Assembly (NCBI RefSeq): GCF_001418255.1
Contig: NZ_LIPV01000003.1
Location: 186,001-250,000 of the forward strand
DNA: 64,000 nucleotides
Direction: 5' to 3'
From: Thiomonas bhubaneswarensis
GTDB taxonomy: Bacteria; Pseudomonadota; Gammaproteobacteria; Burkholderiales; Burkholderiaceae_C
Shown piece after piece: positions 9,341 through 20,692 of the stretch; within the stretch, counting starts at the first letter, position 1; each line of letters starts with the position of its first letter. The translations under genes were made by a program, and so were the position numbers. The notes below the pieces were generated by a model, which saw only the letters and a list, made by a program, of their open reading frames with translations, was not told where the DNA came from and ran no database searches.

Positions 9341-10109
9341 GGGGCTTTCGCTTTTCCAGAAAAGCCGCCATGCCTTCCTTTTGATCGGCGGTGGCGAACA
9401 GCGACTGAAACAGGCGGCGCTCGTAGCGCAGCCCTTCGGCCAGCGGCGATTCGAACGCGCGGTTCACGCTTTCCTTGGCCATGAGCACCGAGGGCAGCGA
9501 AAAACCGGCGATGGTCTCGGCCATGGCCACGGCTTCATCGAGCGCGCCTTCCAGTGGCACGACCCGTGCGACCAGGCCACTGCGTTCGGCCTCCTGCGCG
9601 TCCATCATGCGGCCGGTGAGCACCAGATCCATGGCCTTGGCCTTGCCCACGGCGCGGGTGAGACGCTGGGTTCCGCCGGCGCCGGGAATGATGCCGAGCT
9701 TGATCTCGGGCTGGCCGAACTGGGCATTGTCGGCGGCGACGATGAGGTCGCACATCATCGCCAGTTCGCAGCCTCCGCCCAGGGCGAAGCCGCGCACGGC
9801 GGCGATGACCGGCTTGCGGATCTGCATCATCGCTTCCCAGTTGCGGCTGATGAAGTCTTCGGTGTAACTGGCGGGGAAGGTCTTCTGCGCCATGGCCGTG
9901 ATGTCGGCCCCGGCGGCGAAAGCCTTGTCGCTGCCGGTGACGACGATGCAACCGATGGCCGCATCGGCGTCGAACGCCTTGAGCGCATCGCCCAGAGCAT
10001 CCATCAGCGCGTCGTTCAGGGCGTTGAGCTGCTTGGGGCGGTTGAGGGTGATGAGGCCGACGTGGCCTCGTGTTTCGGTCAGGATGACGGCGTCGTCCGT
10101 GCTTTGCAT
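9324..10109 (-). CDS. Enoyl-CoA hydratase
   Basis: Adds water to trans-2-enoyl-CoA in beta-oxidation. The 261-residue crotonase-fold protein closely follows the short-chain mitochondrial type: AFAAGADI for the first oxyanion-hole element, [16 protein letters not shown] with catalytic Glu115, and GQPEIKLG with catalytic Glu135, then [16 protein letters not shown]. Both acid/base glutamates are present, so hydratase activity is likely rather than an isomerase-only homologue. I place the start at ATG 10109, because GAGGAG is six bases from it and abuts the ATG two codons earlier. The nearest upstream minus-strand gene is the M61 peptidase, 37 bp away, so the two may be cotranscribed. Confidence 0.93.
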   Translation of the reverse strand: MQSTDDAVILTETRGHVGLITLNRPKQLNALNDALMDALGDALKAFDADAAIGCIVVTGSDKAFAAGADITAMAQKTFPASYTEDFISRNWEAMMQIRKPVIAAVRGFALGGGCELAMMCDLIVAADNAQFGQPEIKLGIIPGAGGTQRLTRAVGKAKAMDLVLTGRMMDAQEAERSGLVARVVPLEGALDEAVAMAETIAGFSLPSVLMAKESVNRAFESPLAEGLRYERRLFQSLFATADQKEGMAAFLEKRKPLFTHR

Positions 10110-10146
10110 GGGCATCTCCTCAAGGTGTCGAGTAGGTCATTGTGCG

Positions 10147-11982
10147 TCACGGCGCGGTGCCCAGCCAGGCACCCTGGCGTTGCCGCTGCACCCGCCGGGG
10201 TTTGTCGGCCAGACGCAGTTGCACCCGGCTCGGTGGCAGCGCGAACCAGGGTGTTTCGCTGCGTTGTTCGATGTCTTGGCGCAGCCAGCTCAGGCGCCAG
10301 AGGTCGCCTTCGCGCGCCAGGGCGTGACGGCGTTCGATCACGGCTTTTCGCGCCCGCTCGCCGTTCAGCGTGAGCAGCACGTCGCCAGCAGCCAGACCCG
10401 AGCGTTCGGCCCAGCCACCGTTGCGCACGCGCTGCACACTCAGCCAGCCGCCCGCCTGCTCCTGCACGGCCAGCCCGAGCGCGTCGAACGGCGTGTCTTG
10501 CGCTGTGGTCCCTTGCACGCCGAATTCGGTCAGCAGCTTCTGCAGCGGCGGCAGTTCGGTGCCGTGAACATGGCGGCGGAAAAAGGCCCGCCAGTCCAGA
10601 CCGCTGAGTTCGCTGAGCAGGCCGGGCAGGGCGTCTTCGGCCACACCCTCGGTGCGCAGCGGGGCATCGTCACGACCGTAGCGCACCCAGAGCAGCCGCA
10701 TCAGGTCGTCGAGCGTGACCTTGGTGTGCAGACGAAGCCGCAGGTCGATGGCCAGCGCCACCAGGGCGCCGAGTTGGTAGTAGCTGACGGTGGCGTTGGC
10801 GGTGTTTTCGTCGGGGCGGTAGTACTTGGTCCAGGCATCGAAACTGGCCTCGGCCACGCTCTGCACCAGGCGGCCGGGCGTGCGCTGCACTGCGCCGATC
10901 GTGCGCGCCAGGACGTCGAGATACTGCTGCGGGGTGATGAGCCCGGCGCGCAGCACCATCAGGTCGTCGTAATAGGCCGTAAACCCTTCGAACAGCCAGA
11001 GCAGGCTGGTGGGGTTTTCGCCCTCCAGGTCGTAGGGGGTGAACGCAGCAGGCTTGATGCGCTTGACGTTCCAAGAGTGGAAGTATTCATGGCTGCACAG
11101 GCCGAGGAAATCGCGGTAGTCGCTGTCGGCGTCAGTCATGCGTGGATGCGGCAGGCTGCGTCTGGCGCACATCAGCGCGGTGCTGCTGCGGTGCTCCAGC
11201 CCGCCGTAGCCGTCGGCCGTGGGCGCCACCATGAAGACATAGCGGTCGAACGGCGCGCGCTTGCGCCGCGGCTCGAACAGAGCAATTTGCGCTGCGCAGA
11301 TGCGCTTGAGATCGCGGGCCAGGCGCCTGGCGTCGACCTCGCCCTGCATTGCCGCGCCGTGGGCGATCACCATCTCGTGCGCGGCGCCCCCGGCGCTGAA
11401 AGTCAGTCGCATCAGGTCGCCCATTTCCACCGGATGATCGATCAACTCGTCGTAATCGGCAGCACGTCGGCTGCCGAAGCCGTGGGCGTCGCATTGCACC
11501 GCAGGCAGGGTGGTTGCCACAGACCATTGCGGCGCGAAGTCCGGGCGGATGAGGGTGACGGTGTGCGGCAGGGTTTCGCGGCCCGCTGCGGCCAGCAGCA
11601 GACTGCTGGCGTTGAAAAAGCCACGCTGCGGATCGAGGTAGGCGGTGCGCACCGACAGGTCGAAGGCGTACACCTTGTAGCTCAGCCGCAACGTGCCCTG
11701 GCACGGCGCTGCACGCCAACGGTTCTTGGCGATCTTGGCGATGGCCACCGGATGGTCGCCGCACCAGGCCTGCACCTGCAGCACATGGCGGGCGAATTCG
11801 CGCACCAGATAGCTGCCGGGTATCCACACCGGCAGCCAGAACTCCTGTCCGTCGGGCGCAGGGTCGGCAAGTTCGAGTTCAACCTGGAATTGGTGCGATC
11901 TCGCATCGGCGATAAAGACGCGGTAGCTCGGCCCGGAGGGCTGAGAATGAAACGGGGACTTGGCGCGTGTTTTGCGGGACAT
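10147..11982 (-). CDS. M61-family (glycyl aminopeptidase-like) metallopeptidase with PDZ domain
   Basis: A 611-residue zinc peptidase of family M61. The N-terminal beta-rich domain is followed by the catalytic motif HEYFHSWN (HExxH, first His near residue 297) and the downstream zinc-ligand Glu in LFEGFTAYYDD near 329. Near the C-terminus a PDZ domain (VQEQAGGWLSVQRVRNGG and SGLAAGDVLLTLNG) probably recognises protein ends. No signal peptide is obvious, so it is likely cytosolic. I chose the ATG of MSRKTRAK at 11982; an ATG at 12087 would add a basic, non-conserved leader reaching into the divergent gene's promoter region. The ribosome-binding site is weak, so the start is moderately certain. 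Confidence 0.9.
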   Translation of the reverse strand: MSRKTRAKSPFHSQPSGPSYRVFIADARSHQFQVELELADPAPDGQEFWLPVWIPGSYLVREFARHVLQVQAWCGDHPVAIAKIAKNRWRAAPCQGTLRLSYKVYAFDLSVRTAYLDPQRGFFNASSLLLAAAGRETLPHTVTLIRPDFAPQWSVATTLPAVQCDAHGFGSRRAADYDELIDHPVEMGDLMRLTFSAGGAAHEMVIAHGAAMQGEVDARRLARDLKRICAAQIALFEPRRKRAPFDRYVFMVAPTADGYGGLEHRSSTALMCARRSLPHPRMTDADSDYRDFLGLCSHEYFHSWNVKRIKPAAFTPYDLEGENPTSLLWLFEGFTAYYDDLMVLRAGLITPQQYLDVLARTIGAVQRTPGRLVQSVAEASFDAWTKYYRPDENTANATVSYYQLGALVALAIDLRLRLHTKVTLDDLMRLLWVRYGRDDAPLRTEGVAEDALPGLLSELSGLDWRAFFRRHVHGTELPPLQKLLTEFGVQGTTAQDTPFDALGLAVQEQAGGWLSVQRVRNGGWAERSGLAAGDVLLTLNGERARKAVIERRHALAREGDLWRLSWLRQDIEQRSETPWFALPPSRVQLRLADKPRRVQRQRQGAWLGTAP

Positions 11983-12040
11983 GGTGCGAAGGGCGGCATT
12001 CGAGCTATGCCGCAGGTGATCAGAATTTGTAAATTCGCAT

Positions 12041-12068
12041 TTGAACGATTCAAAACCCATGCTAACCT
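12041..12068 (+). promoter_or_regulatory. Candidate promoter for the EAL gene
   Basis: TTGAAC (12041-12046), a 16-bp spacer and TAACCT (12063-12068) lie in a locally AT-rich stretch between the divergent M61 and EAL genes. The match to sigma-70 elements is partial. Confidence 0.3.
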
Positions 12069-12120
12069 GCGGGAAATATTCAAGCATTCAAGCTTGCTCC
12101 TATTCAGCGGCATACCCATC

Positions 12121-12912
12121 GTGGAACGTGACGTTTTTTCTGAGATTGCCGCACATGCCGGGGCGGGGGCTCCGGCTTTGGTCTATCAGCCGCAGGTGAG
12201 TTTTCCCGCTGGCCAGGTCATCGGGCTGGAAGTGCTGTTTCGGTGGCGGGCGCAAGACGCCCCCAAGCGGCATTCCCCGCTGATGTTTCTGCCCCAGTTG
12301 ACCCCGGCGCAGACCAGCGAGCTGTTTTTTTGGGTGATGGAAGAGGCCATCTCCGAGGCCAGGGTGCTGTCCAACTGGACGGGCTGGAACGGCTACATCT
12401 CGGTCAACATCGAAGCCGATCAGATCGGCGATCCGGCCTTGATCGAGCACATCAACACCACCCTGCAACGCTACGCCTGGGCGCCCGAGCGCCTGATGGT
12501 CGAGGTCACCGAGCGCCGAGCCATTCCGGCGTTTCCCAGCGTGGCGCGCAATGTGCAATCGCTGCGCAAGTCCGGCGTGCGCGTGGCCATGGACGATTTC
12601 GGCGAAGGCTATGCCTCGTTCGAATACCTGAAGATCCTCGATCCGAGCGACATCAAGATTCCCGCCAGCTTCACGGCAGACGTCACCAAGGACGTGCGCA
12701 ACGCCGAAATCGTGCGTGCCTTGGTCGATATTTCGCGGCGGCTGTCGATCCACGTGGTGGCCGAGGGCGTGGAAAACCGCGAATGCGCCCAGGCCCTGCA
12801 CGCCATGGGTCTTCAAAGCATGCAGGGCTATCTGTTCGGCGAGCCGCGCGAACTGGAGGAATGGGCGCAGCTGCTCAAGCAGCCCGGCGCCAGCGTGCTT
12901 CAGCCGTCTTAG
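12121..12912 (+). CDS. Stand-alone EAL-domain protein (putative c-di-GMP phosphodiesterase)
   Basis: A 263-residue protein consisting only of an EAL domain, with no GGDEF, PAS or receiver domain. The signature is EVL (Glu37) rather than EAL, but the other metal and catalytic positions are present: Asn96 in SVNI, Glu128 in VEVTE, Asp158-Asp159 in MDDFG, Lys179 in DIKI, Glu215 in AEGVE and Gln235 in MQGYLF. The usual Asp after KI is Pro here. It could therefore hydrolyse c-di-GMP or serve as a binding sensor. The GTG at 12121 begins the conserved part; no Shine-Dalgarno is visible and an in-frame TTG 30 bases upstream is an alternative. It diverges from the M61 peptidase. Confidence 0.85.
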   Translation: MERDVFSEIAAHAGAGAPALVYQPQVSFPAGQVIGLEVLFRWRAQDAPKRHSPLMFLPQLTPAQTSELFFWVMEEAISEARVLSNWTGWNGYISVNIEADQIGDPALIEHINTTLQRYAWAPERLMVEVTERRAIPAFPSVARNVQSLRKSGVRVAMDDFGEGYASFEYLKILDPSDIKIPASFTADVTKDVRNAEIVRALVDISRRLSIHVVAEGVENRECAQALHAMGLQSMQGYLFGEPRELEEWAQLLKQPGASVLQPS

Positions 12913-12970
12913 CCGAGGGGTATCTCGTACCGGCCGGTGAACCCGGGCGATACATTTGGTCACCGCACGA

Positions 12971-13013
12971 CCTGTTTTTTGCATCCATCATGGATGAACG
13001 ACAAAAACAGGAG
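12971..13013 (+). promoter_or_regulatory. Hairpin leader covering the MFS ribosome-binding site
   Basis: Left arm CCTGTTTTTTGCATCCAT (12971-12988) can pair with ATGGATG (12990-12996) and CAAAAACAGG (13002-13011), with a five-base bulge between. The right end includes part of the AGGAG Shine-Dalgarno (13009-13013) of the transporter gene. The structure could limit translation until opened. Seen directly; its function is inferred. Confidence 0.45.
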
Positions 13014-13019
13014 ACAGGC

Positions 13020-14471
13020 ATGAGCACCATCCCGGCGCAGCCCAGCGCTGACCTATCCCCCTACGCGTCCGCCGTGGCCGCCCGCCCGGGCCACCACGGT
13101 GCGCCCACCATCGCGGCGCGCATCGACCGGCTACCCCCCTCGAGGACCGTGCGCAATATGGTCATCCTGCTGTCTCTCGGAGGGCTGTTCGAGTTTTATG
13201 ACCTTTTCCTGACCGCCTACATCGCGCCCGGGCTGTTCAAGAGCGGGGTGTTCACCGCAACGACCAAGGGGCTGTTCGGCTTCGAGGGCATCGCCAGTTT
13301 CGTCGCCGCCTTGTTTCTCGGCCTTTGGGTCGGCACACTTTTCGTGAGCTGGCTCTCCGACCGCTACGGCAGGCGCGCGATCTACACCTGGGCCCTGCTT
13401 TGGTACTGCGCCGCCACGCTGATCATGGCGTTTCAGCACACGGCCATGAGTATCGACATCTGGCGCTTCATCGCGTCCATCGGCATCGGGCTGGAGATGG
13501 TCAACATCGACACCTACGTCTCGGAGCTTGCGCCGCAGGCCAAGCGGGGAACGTATTTCGCGATGAACCAGTTCATCACCTTCAGCGCCGTGCCGGTGGT
13601 GGCGTTTCTGGGCTGGCTGTTGGTGCCGCATCAGATCGCCGGTCTCGATGGCTGGCGCTGGGTGGCCATCATCGGCGCTGTGGGGGCGATTTTCATCTGG
13701 TTCATCCGGCTGCGGCTGCCCGAGTCGCCGCGCTGGCTGGAGGACAAGGGGCGCCACCATGCCGCCGACGCGATTCTCAGCCGCATCGAACGACAGGTGG
13801 AGCGCGAGACCGGCCAGCCGCTGCCCGAGCCCAAAGCTTTTGTCGGCGATGTCGAGCATGTGAAGCCGCGCTGGGGCGAGATGTGGGAAGGGGTCTACCG
13901 CAAACGCACGGTCATGCTCATCCTGTTCAACATTCTGCAGACCGTGGGCTACTACGGTTTTGCCAGCTGGGCGCCGACCTATCTCATCGCCAAGGGCCTG
14001 GATATCCCCAAGTCCTTGCTGTACACCTTCATCATCGCCTTCGCCTATCCGATCTCGTCGCTCATCGGCGCCTCGTTCGGTGACCGCTTCGAGCGCAAAT
14101 GGCTGATCGCGGTGCCCGCGCTGGCGGTAGCGCTGTTCGGGCTGCTGTTCGCCAACGCGAATGGCGCGGCGGCCATCATCGTGTTCGGCATAGCCGTGGC
14201 GTTCTTCAACAACATCATGAGCTACGCCTTCCACGCCTACCAGAGCGAGCTCTACCCCACGCGAATCCGGGCGCAGGCGGTGGGCTTCGTCTATTCGTTC
14301 AGCCGCATCAGCGCCGTGTTCACCGGTTTCGTCATTGCCGATCTGCTCAAGACCTCGGGCGACGTCGGCGTGTTCACCTTCATCGCGGCGGCGATGGTGG
14401 GCGTGGCGCTGGTGATCGTCCTCATGGGGCCGCGCGTCACCCAAAGGCGGCTGGAGGACATCGCGCGGTAA
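13020..14471 (+). CDS. MFS transporter (sugar/metabolite:H+ symporter type)
   Basis: A 483-residue major-facilitator protein with about 12 hydrophobic segments. Family landmarks are [13 protein letters not shown] in the loop after helix 2, [15 protein letters not shown] at the end of helix 6, and FGDRFERKW in the second half. These place it in the sugar-porter/metabolite-symporter branch, close to aromatic-acid or carboxylate carriers, but the substrate cannot be told. The start ATG 13020 has AGGAG six bases upstream; an in-frame ATG at 12990 lies within the hairpin leader and would add ten residues. About 30 hydrophilic residues precede the first helix. Confidence 0.87.
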   Translation: MSTIPAQPSADLSPYASAVAARPGHHGAPTIAARIDRLPPSRTVRNMVILLSLGGLFEFYDLFLTAYIAPGLFKSGVFTATTKGLFGFEGIASFVAALFLGLWVGTLFVSWLSDRYGRRAIYTWALLWYCAATLIMAFQHTAMSIDIWRFIASIGIGLEMVNIDTYVSELAPQAKRGTYFAMNQFITFSAVPVVAFLGWLLVPHQIAGLDGWRWVAIIGAVGAIFIWFIRLRLPESPRWLEDKGRHHAADAILSRIERQVERETGQPLPEPKAFVGDVEHVKPRWGEMWEGVYRKRTVMLILFNILQTVGYYGFASWAPTYLIAKGLDIPKSLLYTFIIAFAYPISSLIGASFGDRFERKWLIAVPALAVALFGLLFANANGAAAIIVFGIAVAFFNNIMSYAFHAYQSELYPTRIRAQAVGFVYSFSRISAVFTGFVIADLLKTSGDVGVFTFIAAAMVGVALVIVLMGPRVTQRRLEDIAR

Positions 14472-14526
14472 CGAACGTGCTGCGCTGCGGGAGATAATGG
14501 GCAGTCGTCGACTCGGGCTGCTCACC

Positions 14527-15351
14527 ATGACCTCACAAGATCTCGTCGTTGCAGAACCTTCCTTCCGCCTTGTCGCTGCAGGTTACGGTCTGCGCTGGTG
14601 GGGTGAAGGCTGGCGCAGCTTCACTCAGGCGCCGCTGCCCTGGGTCGGTCTGGCCTTGGCGCTGCTGGTGTTGCTGTGGCTGATCGGCGAGCTGCCGCTG
14701 GGCGGCGTGCTCTCGCAATGGCTGAGCCTGCCGCTGCTGGCATTCGGTGTGATCTTCGCGGCCCTGCTGCGACAGCGGGCGACGCGGGCGCGCGAGATCA
14801 CCCCACCGGGCATGCCACTGGAGCCTCAGAATGAAGGCGCGCTGAACGCATCGGCCAAGGCCTGGAGCGGCCGCATCGGGCCGCTGCTGCTGGCCTCGCT
14901 GCTGGTGCTGGCGATCGGCGGCGTCGTCGGGGCGATCATCGTCATGGGTCTGGGCGCCCTGTTCGGCCTGGGCCTGGCCAGCATGGGAGCGTTAGCCAAG
15001 ATGATGACCCCGGGCATGGGCATGGCCGCCGGCATGGGCGCGATGGCGGGCTCCGTGCTCACCCTGCTGCTGCTCGTGCTGCTGGCGCTCTATCTGTTCA
15101 GCGTGGCGTTCTGGTTCGTCAATACTCTGGTGGCGATCGGGGGCGTCCGCCCCTGGGATGCGGTGAAGCTGTCGGTACGCGCGGAGTTTGCCAATCTGGC
15201 GCCCATCACCCTGTTCACCGTGCTGCTGCTGCCGATTTCCCTGTTGGCCATGCTGCCCTTCGGGCTGGGGCTGCTGGTGCTGTTTCCCGTGCTGTCGGGC
15301 GCGTCGTATGCGTCGTATCACGACGTCTTCGGTGACGCTGCGGCGGGCTGA
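14527..15351 (+). CDS. BPSS1780-family integral membrane protein
   Basis: A 274-residue inner-membrane protein starting [26 protein letters not shown], which resembles the BPSS1780 family found in Burkholderiales. Hydrophobic segments lie near residues 38-56, 62-80, 118-145, 172-205 and 225-260; a Gly/Met-rich stretch ([17 protein letters not shown]) sits before the fourth. No catalytic motif is visible and the family has no known function to my knowledge. The start at 14527 puts the protein in register with the family; there is no clear Shine-Dalgarno. Only 17 bp separate it from apt. Confidence 0.75.
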   Translation: MTSQDLVVAEPSFRLVAAGYGLRWWGEGWRSFTQAPLPWVGLALALLVLLWLIGELPLGGVLSQWLSLPLLAFGVIFAALLRQRATRAREITPPGMPLEPQNEGALNASAKAWSGRIGPLLLASLLVLAIGGVVGAIIVMGLGALFGLGLASMGALAKMMTPGMGMAAGMGAMAGSVLTLLLLVLLALYLFSVAFWFVNTLVAIGGVRPWDAVKLSVRAEFANLAPITLFTVLLLPISLLAMLPFGLGLLVLFPVLSGASYASYHDVFGDAAAG

Positions 15352-15368
15352 TTCTTCCTCTCAACAAC

Positions 15369-15914
15369 ATGAACGTCATCGACTATCTGCGCCAACACAT
15401 CCGCACCGTGCCCGACTGGCCGTCGCCCGGCGTGCAGTTCCGCGACATCACGCCGTTGCTGCAGAACCCTCGGGTGTTCCGTGTGCTCATCGACCAGTTC
15501 GTGCACCGCTACATGGCGCCCGACCTGCGCCCCGACGTGGTGGCGGGCATCGACGCCCGCGGCTTCATCCTCGGTGCCGTGATCGCCTACGAGCTGAACA
15601 TCGGCTTCGTGCCCATTCGCAAAAAAGGCAAGCTGCCCTTCGCCACGGTGTCGGAGGAATACGAGCTCGAATACGGCAGCGCCACCGTGGAGATTCACAC
15701 CGACGCCGTCGGTCCTGGTGACACCGTGCTGCTCATCGACGACCTCATCGCCACCGGCGGCACCATGATGGCCGGCAAGCGCCTGCTCGAAAAGCTCGGC
15801 GCCAGCGTGGTTGAGGGTGCCGCCATCGTCGATCTGCCCGAACTGGGCGGATCGCAGATGCTGCGCGAATCGGGGCTGCCCTTGTTCACCCTGGTGGACT
15901 TCGCGGGACACTGA
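15369..15914 (+). CDS. apt: Adenine phosphoribosyltransferase
   Basis: Salvages adenine with PRPP to AMP in the cytosol. The 181-residue protein has the expected N-terminus ([21 protein letters not shown]), the base-binding region [12 protein letters not shown], the flexible-loop region [22 protein letters not shown], and the PRPP-binding motif [14 protein letters not shown] near residues 120-133. Length is normal for the family. It is followed two bases later by the LEA14-like gene. Confidence 0.96.
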   Translation: MNVIDYLRQHIRTVPDWPSPGVQFRDITPLLQNPRVFRVLIDQFVHRYMAPDLRPDVVAGIDARGFILGAVIAYELNIGFVPIRKKGKLPFATVSEEYELEYGSATVEIHTDAVGPGDTVLLIDDLIATGGTMMAGKRLLEKLGASVVEGAAIVDLPELGGSQMLRESGLPLFTLVDFAGH

Positions 15915-15916
15915 CC

Positions 15917-16390
15917 GTGCGGTGGCCGATGCGGGTCTGGCGGGCGCTGCTGCTCGCGCTGATGGGAGCGCTGCTTCTGGCCGGGCCGCCTGCCCAGGCG
16001 CAGCCCTCGGGATCAGCGCCCGAGGTGTCGATCCGCAGCGTGGACAGCATGGCGCTGCGGGGGACCACGGCCATCCTCGACCTCACCCTCGATATCCGCA
16101 ACCCGGGCGGCCTGGCGCTGCCGCTGCAGAAGCTCCGGTTTCAATTGCAGTTCAACGGCCTGGACGTGGCGCAGGGTGTGAGCACCGCCCCCGTCACCAT
16201 CCCCGCGCAGCAGCAGGCGCAAGTGCCGGTGCAGGTGAGCGTGGACGGCCCGACGATGCTCAGCCTCATCGCCAGCTTGCCGCCCGATGGCATGGTGCCC
16301 TACGTCATCACCGGCACGGCCGAGATCGGCCAGACCATGCTGCAGATTCCCTTCACCCACAGCGGGGCGGTGCAACTGGCGCTGCAGTGA
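15917..16390 (+). CDS. LEA14-like (LEA type 2) exported protein
   Basis: A 157-residue protein with a clear signal peptide (about residues 1-29, RVWRALLLALMGALLLAGPPAQA) followed by a single beta-sandwich domain resembling LEA type 2 / water-stress-and-hypersensitive-response proteins: the pattern TTAILDLTLDIRNPGGLALPLQKLRFQLQ is typical. Probably periplasmic. The function of bacterial members is poorly known. GTG at 15917 or ATG at 15929 could be the start; both leave an intact signal peptide. It follows apt at two bases and is probably cotranscribed with it. Confidence 0.7.
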   Translation: MRWPMRVWRALLLALMGALLLAGPPAQAQPSGSAPEVSIRSVDSMALRGTTAILDLTLDIRNPGGLALPLQKLRFQLQFNGLDVAQGVSTAPVTIPAQQQAQVPVQVSVDGPTMLSLIASLPPDGMVPYVITGTAEIGQTMLQIPFTHSGAVQLALQ

Positions 16391-16396
16391 TACGCG

Positions 16397-16696
16397 TCAG
16401 GAGGCTGCCAATTGACGCCGCATCATGCGGTGCGACCACAGCCCGCCGAACGGGACCAGCGACGCCAGAAACACGCCAGCTCCGCGCAACGGCGTGAGCT
16501 GCCCGCGCGAGAGCGTCACCCCCAGCGCGATGGTGGCCCAGATGAACAGCGCGCCATGAACCGGCCCGACGATCTTCACCCCAAGAGGCCAATCCGCCGC
16601 GTATTTCAGCGGCACCGCCAGCAGCACCAGGGCGATGAGCGACGAGCCTTCGACCAGCGCCATGACGCTGAGATGATGAAGCGGGGACTTGAACAT
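16397..16696 (-). CDS. DUF3817-family small membrane protein
   Basis: A 99-residue protein with three hydrophobic segments (about residues 10-32, 42-60, 70-88). The opening SVMALVEGSSLIALVLLAVPLKY and the GPVHGALF motif are typical of DUF3817 proteins. The role is unknown. GGAG eight bases before ATG 16696 supports the start. It is convergent with the LEA14-like gene, with six bases between their ends. Confidence 0.8.
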   Translation of the reverse strand: MFKSPLHHLSVMALVEGSSLIALVLLAVPLKYAADWPLGVKIVGPVHGALFIWATIALGVTLSRGQLTPLRGAGVFLASLVPFGGLWSHRMMRRQLAAS

Positions 16697-16785
16697 GCGC
16701 GAGACTCCAGCGAATCGAGATAGATGCGCGAAATGCTATGTCCCTAAAAATCCCCTACGCGGCGAATGCGGCCGGACGATTCGCG

Positions 16786-16809
16786 AGGAATTGCCCGATC
16801 GCAATTCCT
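16786..16809. terminator. Hairpin downstream of rhlE
   Basis: A perfect 9-bp stem (AGGAATTGC / GCAATTCCT) with a 6-nt loop lies four bases past the helicase stop. No T-run follows on the minus strand, so it is a weak terminator or an mRNA 3'-end stabiliser. Confidence 0.35.
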
Positions 16810-16812
16810 GCG

Positions 16813-18381
16813 TCAGCGCCCGCGCTGACCGCTGCCCTGGCGGCGCGGGCCGCCGAAGCCTGCGTTCTGGCCACCGCCTGAGGGACGGCGCCCACGGCCT
16901 TGACCGTTGCGCATGTGCGGCGGCAGGTCGAGTTCGACCCAGGGGGTGCTCTGCCACGAATCGGCGCGGCGCTCGGGCGGGAGATTGCCTGTGCCAGACT
17001 TGGTGCCGACACCCGACTGGCGCTGTCCCTGCGGTTTGGCGCTGGCGGGGGCTTGCGGGCGACCTTGGCCCTGACGGCCGTCACCGCGCCTGGCGCCCTG
17101 GCCTGCGCCGGGGCTGCCTGCGCCCTGGCGGCGCTGGCCCTGTTCACGACCACCTGCACGTCCGCCCGCGCCGCTGCGGCGTTCGCCGCCATGCAGCACG
17201 GTGCGGCCCATGACGATGGGTTGGGCCTTGGCGTTGGGGTCGGGCTCGAAGCCGGGGATGACCTGCTGAGCGATGGGGTTGCGCACCAGTTTTTCGATGT
17301 CGCGCAGGAAGCCGAGTTCGTCCACGCAGACCAGCGACACTGCCTGACCCGTGCTGCCGGCGCGGCCGGTGCGGCCGATGCGGTGCACATAGTCTTCAGG
17401 GATGTTGGGCAGCTCGTAGTTCACCACCACGGGGAGCTGGTCGATGTCGATGCCGCGAGCGGCGATGTCGGTGGCGACGAGCACCTGCAACTTGCCGCTC
17501 TTGAAGTCGGCCAGCGCGCGCAGCCGGGCCGACTGCGTCTTGTTGCCGTGAAAGCCGGTGGCCTTGAGTCCGTCCTTGTCGAGCTGTTCGGCCAGGCGGT
17601 TGGCGCCGTGCTTGGTGCGGGTGAACACGAGGGTCTGTTCCCAGTTGCGCTCGCGGATGAGGTGCACCAGCATGTCGCGCTTGCGGTCGCGATCGACGGG
17701 GAACACGATCTGTTCGACCAGATCGGCCGTGGCGTTCTGCCGGGCGACCGAAACCTGTTGCGGGTGGACCAGAAAGTCGCCGGCCAGGCGCTTGATCTCG
17801 TCGGAGAAGGTGGCCGAGAACAGCAGGTTCTGGCGCTGCTTGGGCAGCAGCGCGACGATGCGGCGCATGTCGTGCACGAAGCCCATGTCGAGCATGCGGT
17901 CGGCTTCGTCGAGCACCAGCATCTGCACAGCGGAGAGGTCGATATGGCGCTGATTGTGGTGGTCGAGCAGGCGGCCGGGCGTGGCCACGACGATGTCCAT
18001 GCCACGCGCCAGGGCGTTGATCTGCGGCTGCATGCCGACGCCGCCGTACATGGTCATGCTCTGCAGCTTGAGATGGCGGCCATACGCGGCGAGGTTTTCA
18101 TGCACCTGCGCGGCGAGTTCGCGCGTGGGGGTGAGGATGAGGGCGCGGGGAATCACGCGGCCCTTGGCGTTGCGGGCGGGTTCGCCGCCGCTCAGGCGCT
18201 GCAGCAAGGGCAGGGTGAAACCCGCGGTCTTGCCGGTGCCGGTCTGCGCGGCAGCGAGCAGGTCATGGCCGGCGAGGACGACGGGAATGGCTTGTTGTTG
18301 AATCGGCGTGGGCTCGGTGTAGCCTTGTTCGGCAACGGCGCGCACGATGGGCTCGATCAGGCCCAGATCTTGAAAAGACAT
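16813..18381 (-). CDS. rhlE: DEAD-box ATP-dependent RNA helicase (RhlE type)
   Basis: A 522-residue helicase with the full motif set: Q-motif region ([10 protein letters not shown]), motif I AQTGTGKT, Ia PTRELA, Ib [26 protein letters not shown] and [12 protein letters not shown]. The C-terminal ~130 residues are a low-complexity Gly/Arg/Gln/Pro-rich tail, as in RhlE-type proteins, and probably bind RNA non-specifically. It would remodel ribosome-assembly or mRNA-decay RNAs. The start at 18381 ([11 protein letters not shown]) matches the family; a longer reading to 18525 adds non-conserved sequence. It diverges from ettA across 265 bp. Confidence 0.93.
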   Translation of the reverse strand: MSFQDLGLIEPIVRAVAEQGYTEPTPIQQQAIPVVLAGHDLLAAAQTGTGKTAGFTLPLLQRLSGGEPARNAKGRVIPRALILTPTRELAAQVHENLAAYGRHLKLQSMTMYGGVGMQPQINALARGMDIVVATPGRLLDHHNQRHIDLSAVQMLVLDEADRMLDMGFVHDMRRIVALLPKQRQNLLFSATFSDEIKRLAGDFLVHPQQVSVARQNATADLVEQIVFPVDRDRKRDMLVHLIRERNWEQTLVFTRTKHGANRLAEQLDKDGLKATGFHGNKTQSARLRALADFKSGKLQVLVATDIAARGIDIDQLPVVVNYELPNIPEDYVHRIGRTGRAGSTGQAVSLVCVDELGFLRDIEKLVRNPIAQQVIPGFEPDPNAKAQPIVMGRTVLHGGERRSGAGGRAGGREQGQRRQGAGSPGAGQGARRGDGRQGQGRPQAPASAKPQGQRQSGVGTKSGTGNLPPERRADSWQSTPWVELDLPPHMRNGQGRGRRPSGGGQNAGFGGPRRQGSGQRGR

Positions 18382-18646
18382 GTGAGAAGAAGCTTTCCGG
18401 GGCCGGAAGTGCAAGGCCCCAAGACTCTGCCACCACGCTGGTTCTAGCGCGCCAGTCTGCAACAGATGGGGTGGGCCGAGTGGCTCGGCAGGAGTCGAAG
18501 TGACTGCGGCTGGGAGACTGGACATGGCCGCTGGGCATTATGGTAGTGGAATTCATGTCGCAGCGCGTCATGACCGTGGCCTTGCGGCGACAATACGGCA
18601 TGGCCTGCAGCCCCGCAGGTTCAATCCAGACAGATTCAGGATACAG
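18382..18646. other. rhlE-ettA divergent intergenic region
   Basis: A 265-bp spacer that must carry the promoters for both divergent genes. No strong -35/-10 pair, riboswitch or coding frame with family resemblance was seen. Confidence 0.5.
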
Positions 18647-20311
<1,665 letters not shown>

Positions 20312-20335
20312 AGATGAACTTCGCGGTGCGCGCTG

Positions 20336-20683
20336 ATGGAGCCGCTGCTCGTCGCCTGCCTGTGCGCTCAGTGGTGCGGCGTATGCCGCGACTGGCGCGC
20401 AGGCTTCGAGCTGCTTGCGGCGCAGCGCCCACAGGCTCGCTTCATCTGGGTGGATGTCGAGGAAGCTGCCGACCTGCTGGGTGATTACGAGCCGGAAAAT
20501 TTCCCGGTTCTTGCCGTGCAGCGCGGCGGCGAGCTGCTGTATTGTGCTGCGGTTGCGCAGCAGCCAGGACTGTGGCTGCGGCTGATCGACGAGCTGGCCC
20601 GACCGGGCGCCGTCGCGTCGCCTGCATCTGGCCCGCGGGAAGGCGCTGCGCGCTTGCCCGACCTGCGACAGTGGGCGCGCTAG
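20336..20683 (+). CDS. Thioredoxin-like protein
   Basis: A 115-residue protein with a thioredoxin-type active site WCGVC near residues 13-17, after a short first strand (PLLVACLCAQ), then FIWVDVEEAADLLGDYEPENFPVLAVQRGG, where the Pro before VLAV is the cis-proline position. There is no signal peptide, so it is cytosolic. It begins 24 bp after ettA and may be cotranscribed. Its C-terminal 25 residues are not conserved-looking. Redox activity is plausible; the partner is unknown. Confidence 0.78.
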   Translation: MEPLLVACLCAQWCGVCRDWRAGFELLAAQRPQARFIWVDVEEAADLLGDYEPENFPVLAVQRGGELLYCAAVAQQPGLWLRLIDELARPGAVASPASGPREGAARLPDLRQWAR

Positions 20684-20692
20684 GACGATCGC

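Noticed and set aside
9892-12120. Very long plus-strand open frame running into the EAL gene
   Set aside because: It is antisense to the M61 peptidase and enoyl-CoA hydratase, shows no family resemblance before residue ~744, and long shadow frames are expected at this GC content. Only the part from 12121 is kept.
13131-14528. 465-residue minus-strand frame opposite the MFS gene
   Set aside because: Antisense shadow with no recognisable domain; the plus strand encodes a complete transporter.
14998-15054. Met/Gly repeat in the BPSS1780 protein considered as a metal-binding repeat
   Set aside because: Too short and embedded between hydrophobic segments; more likely a flexible or membrane-adjacent linker.
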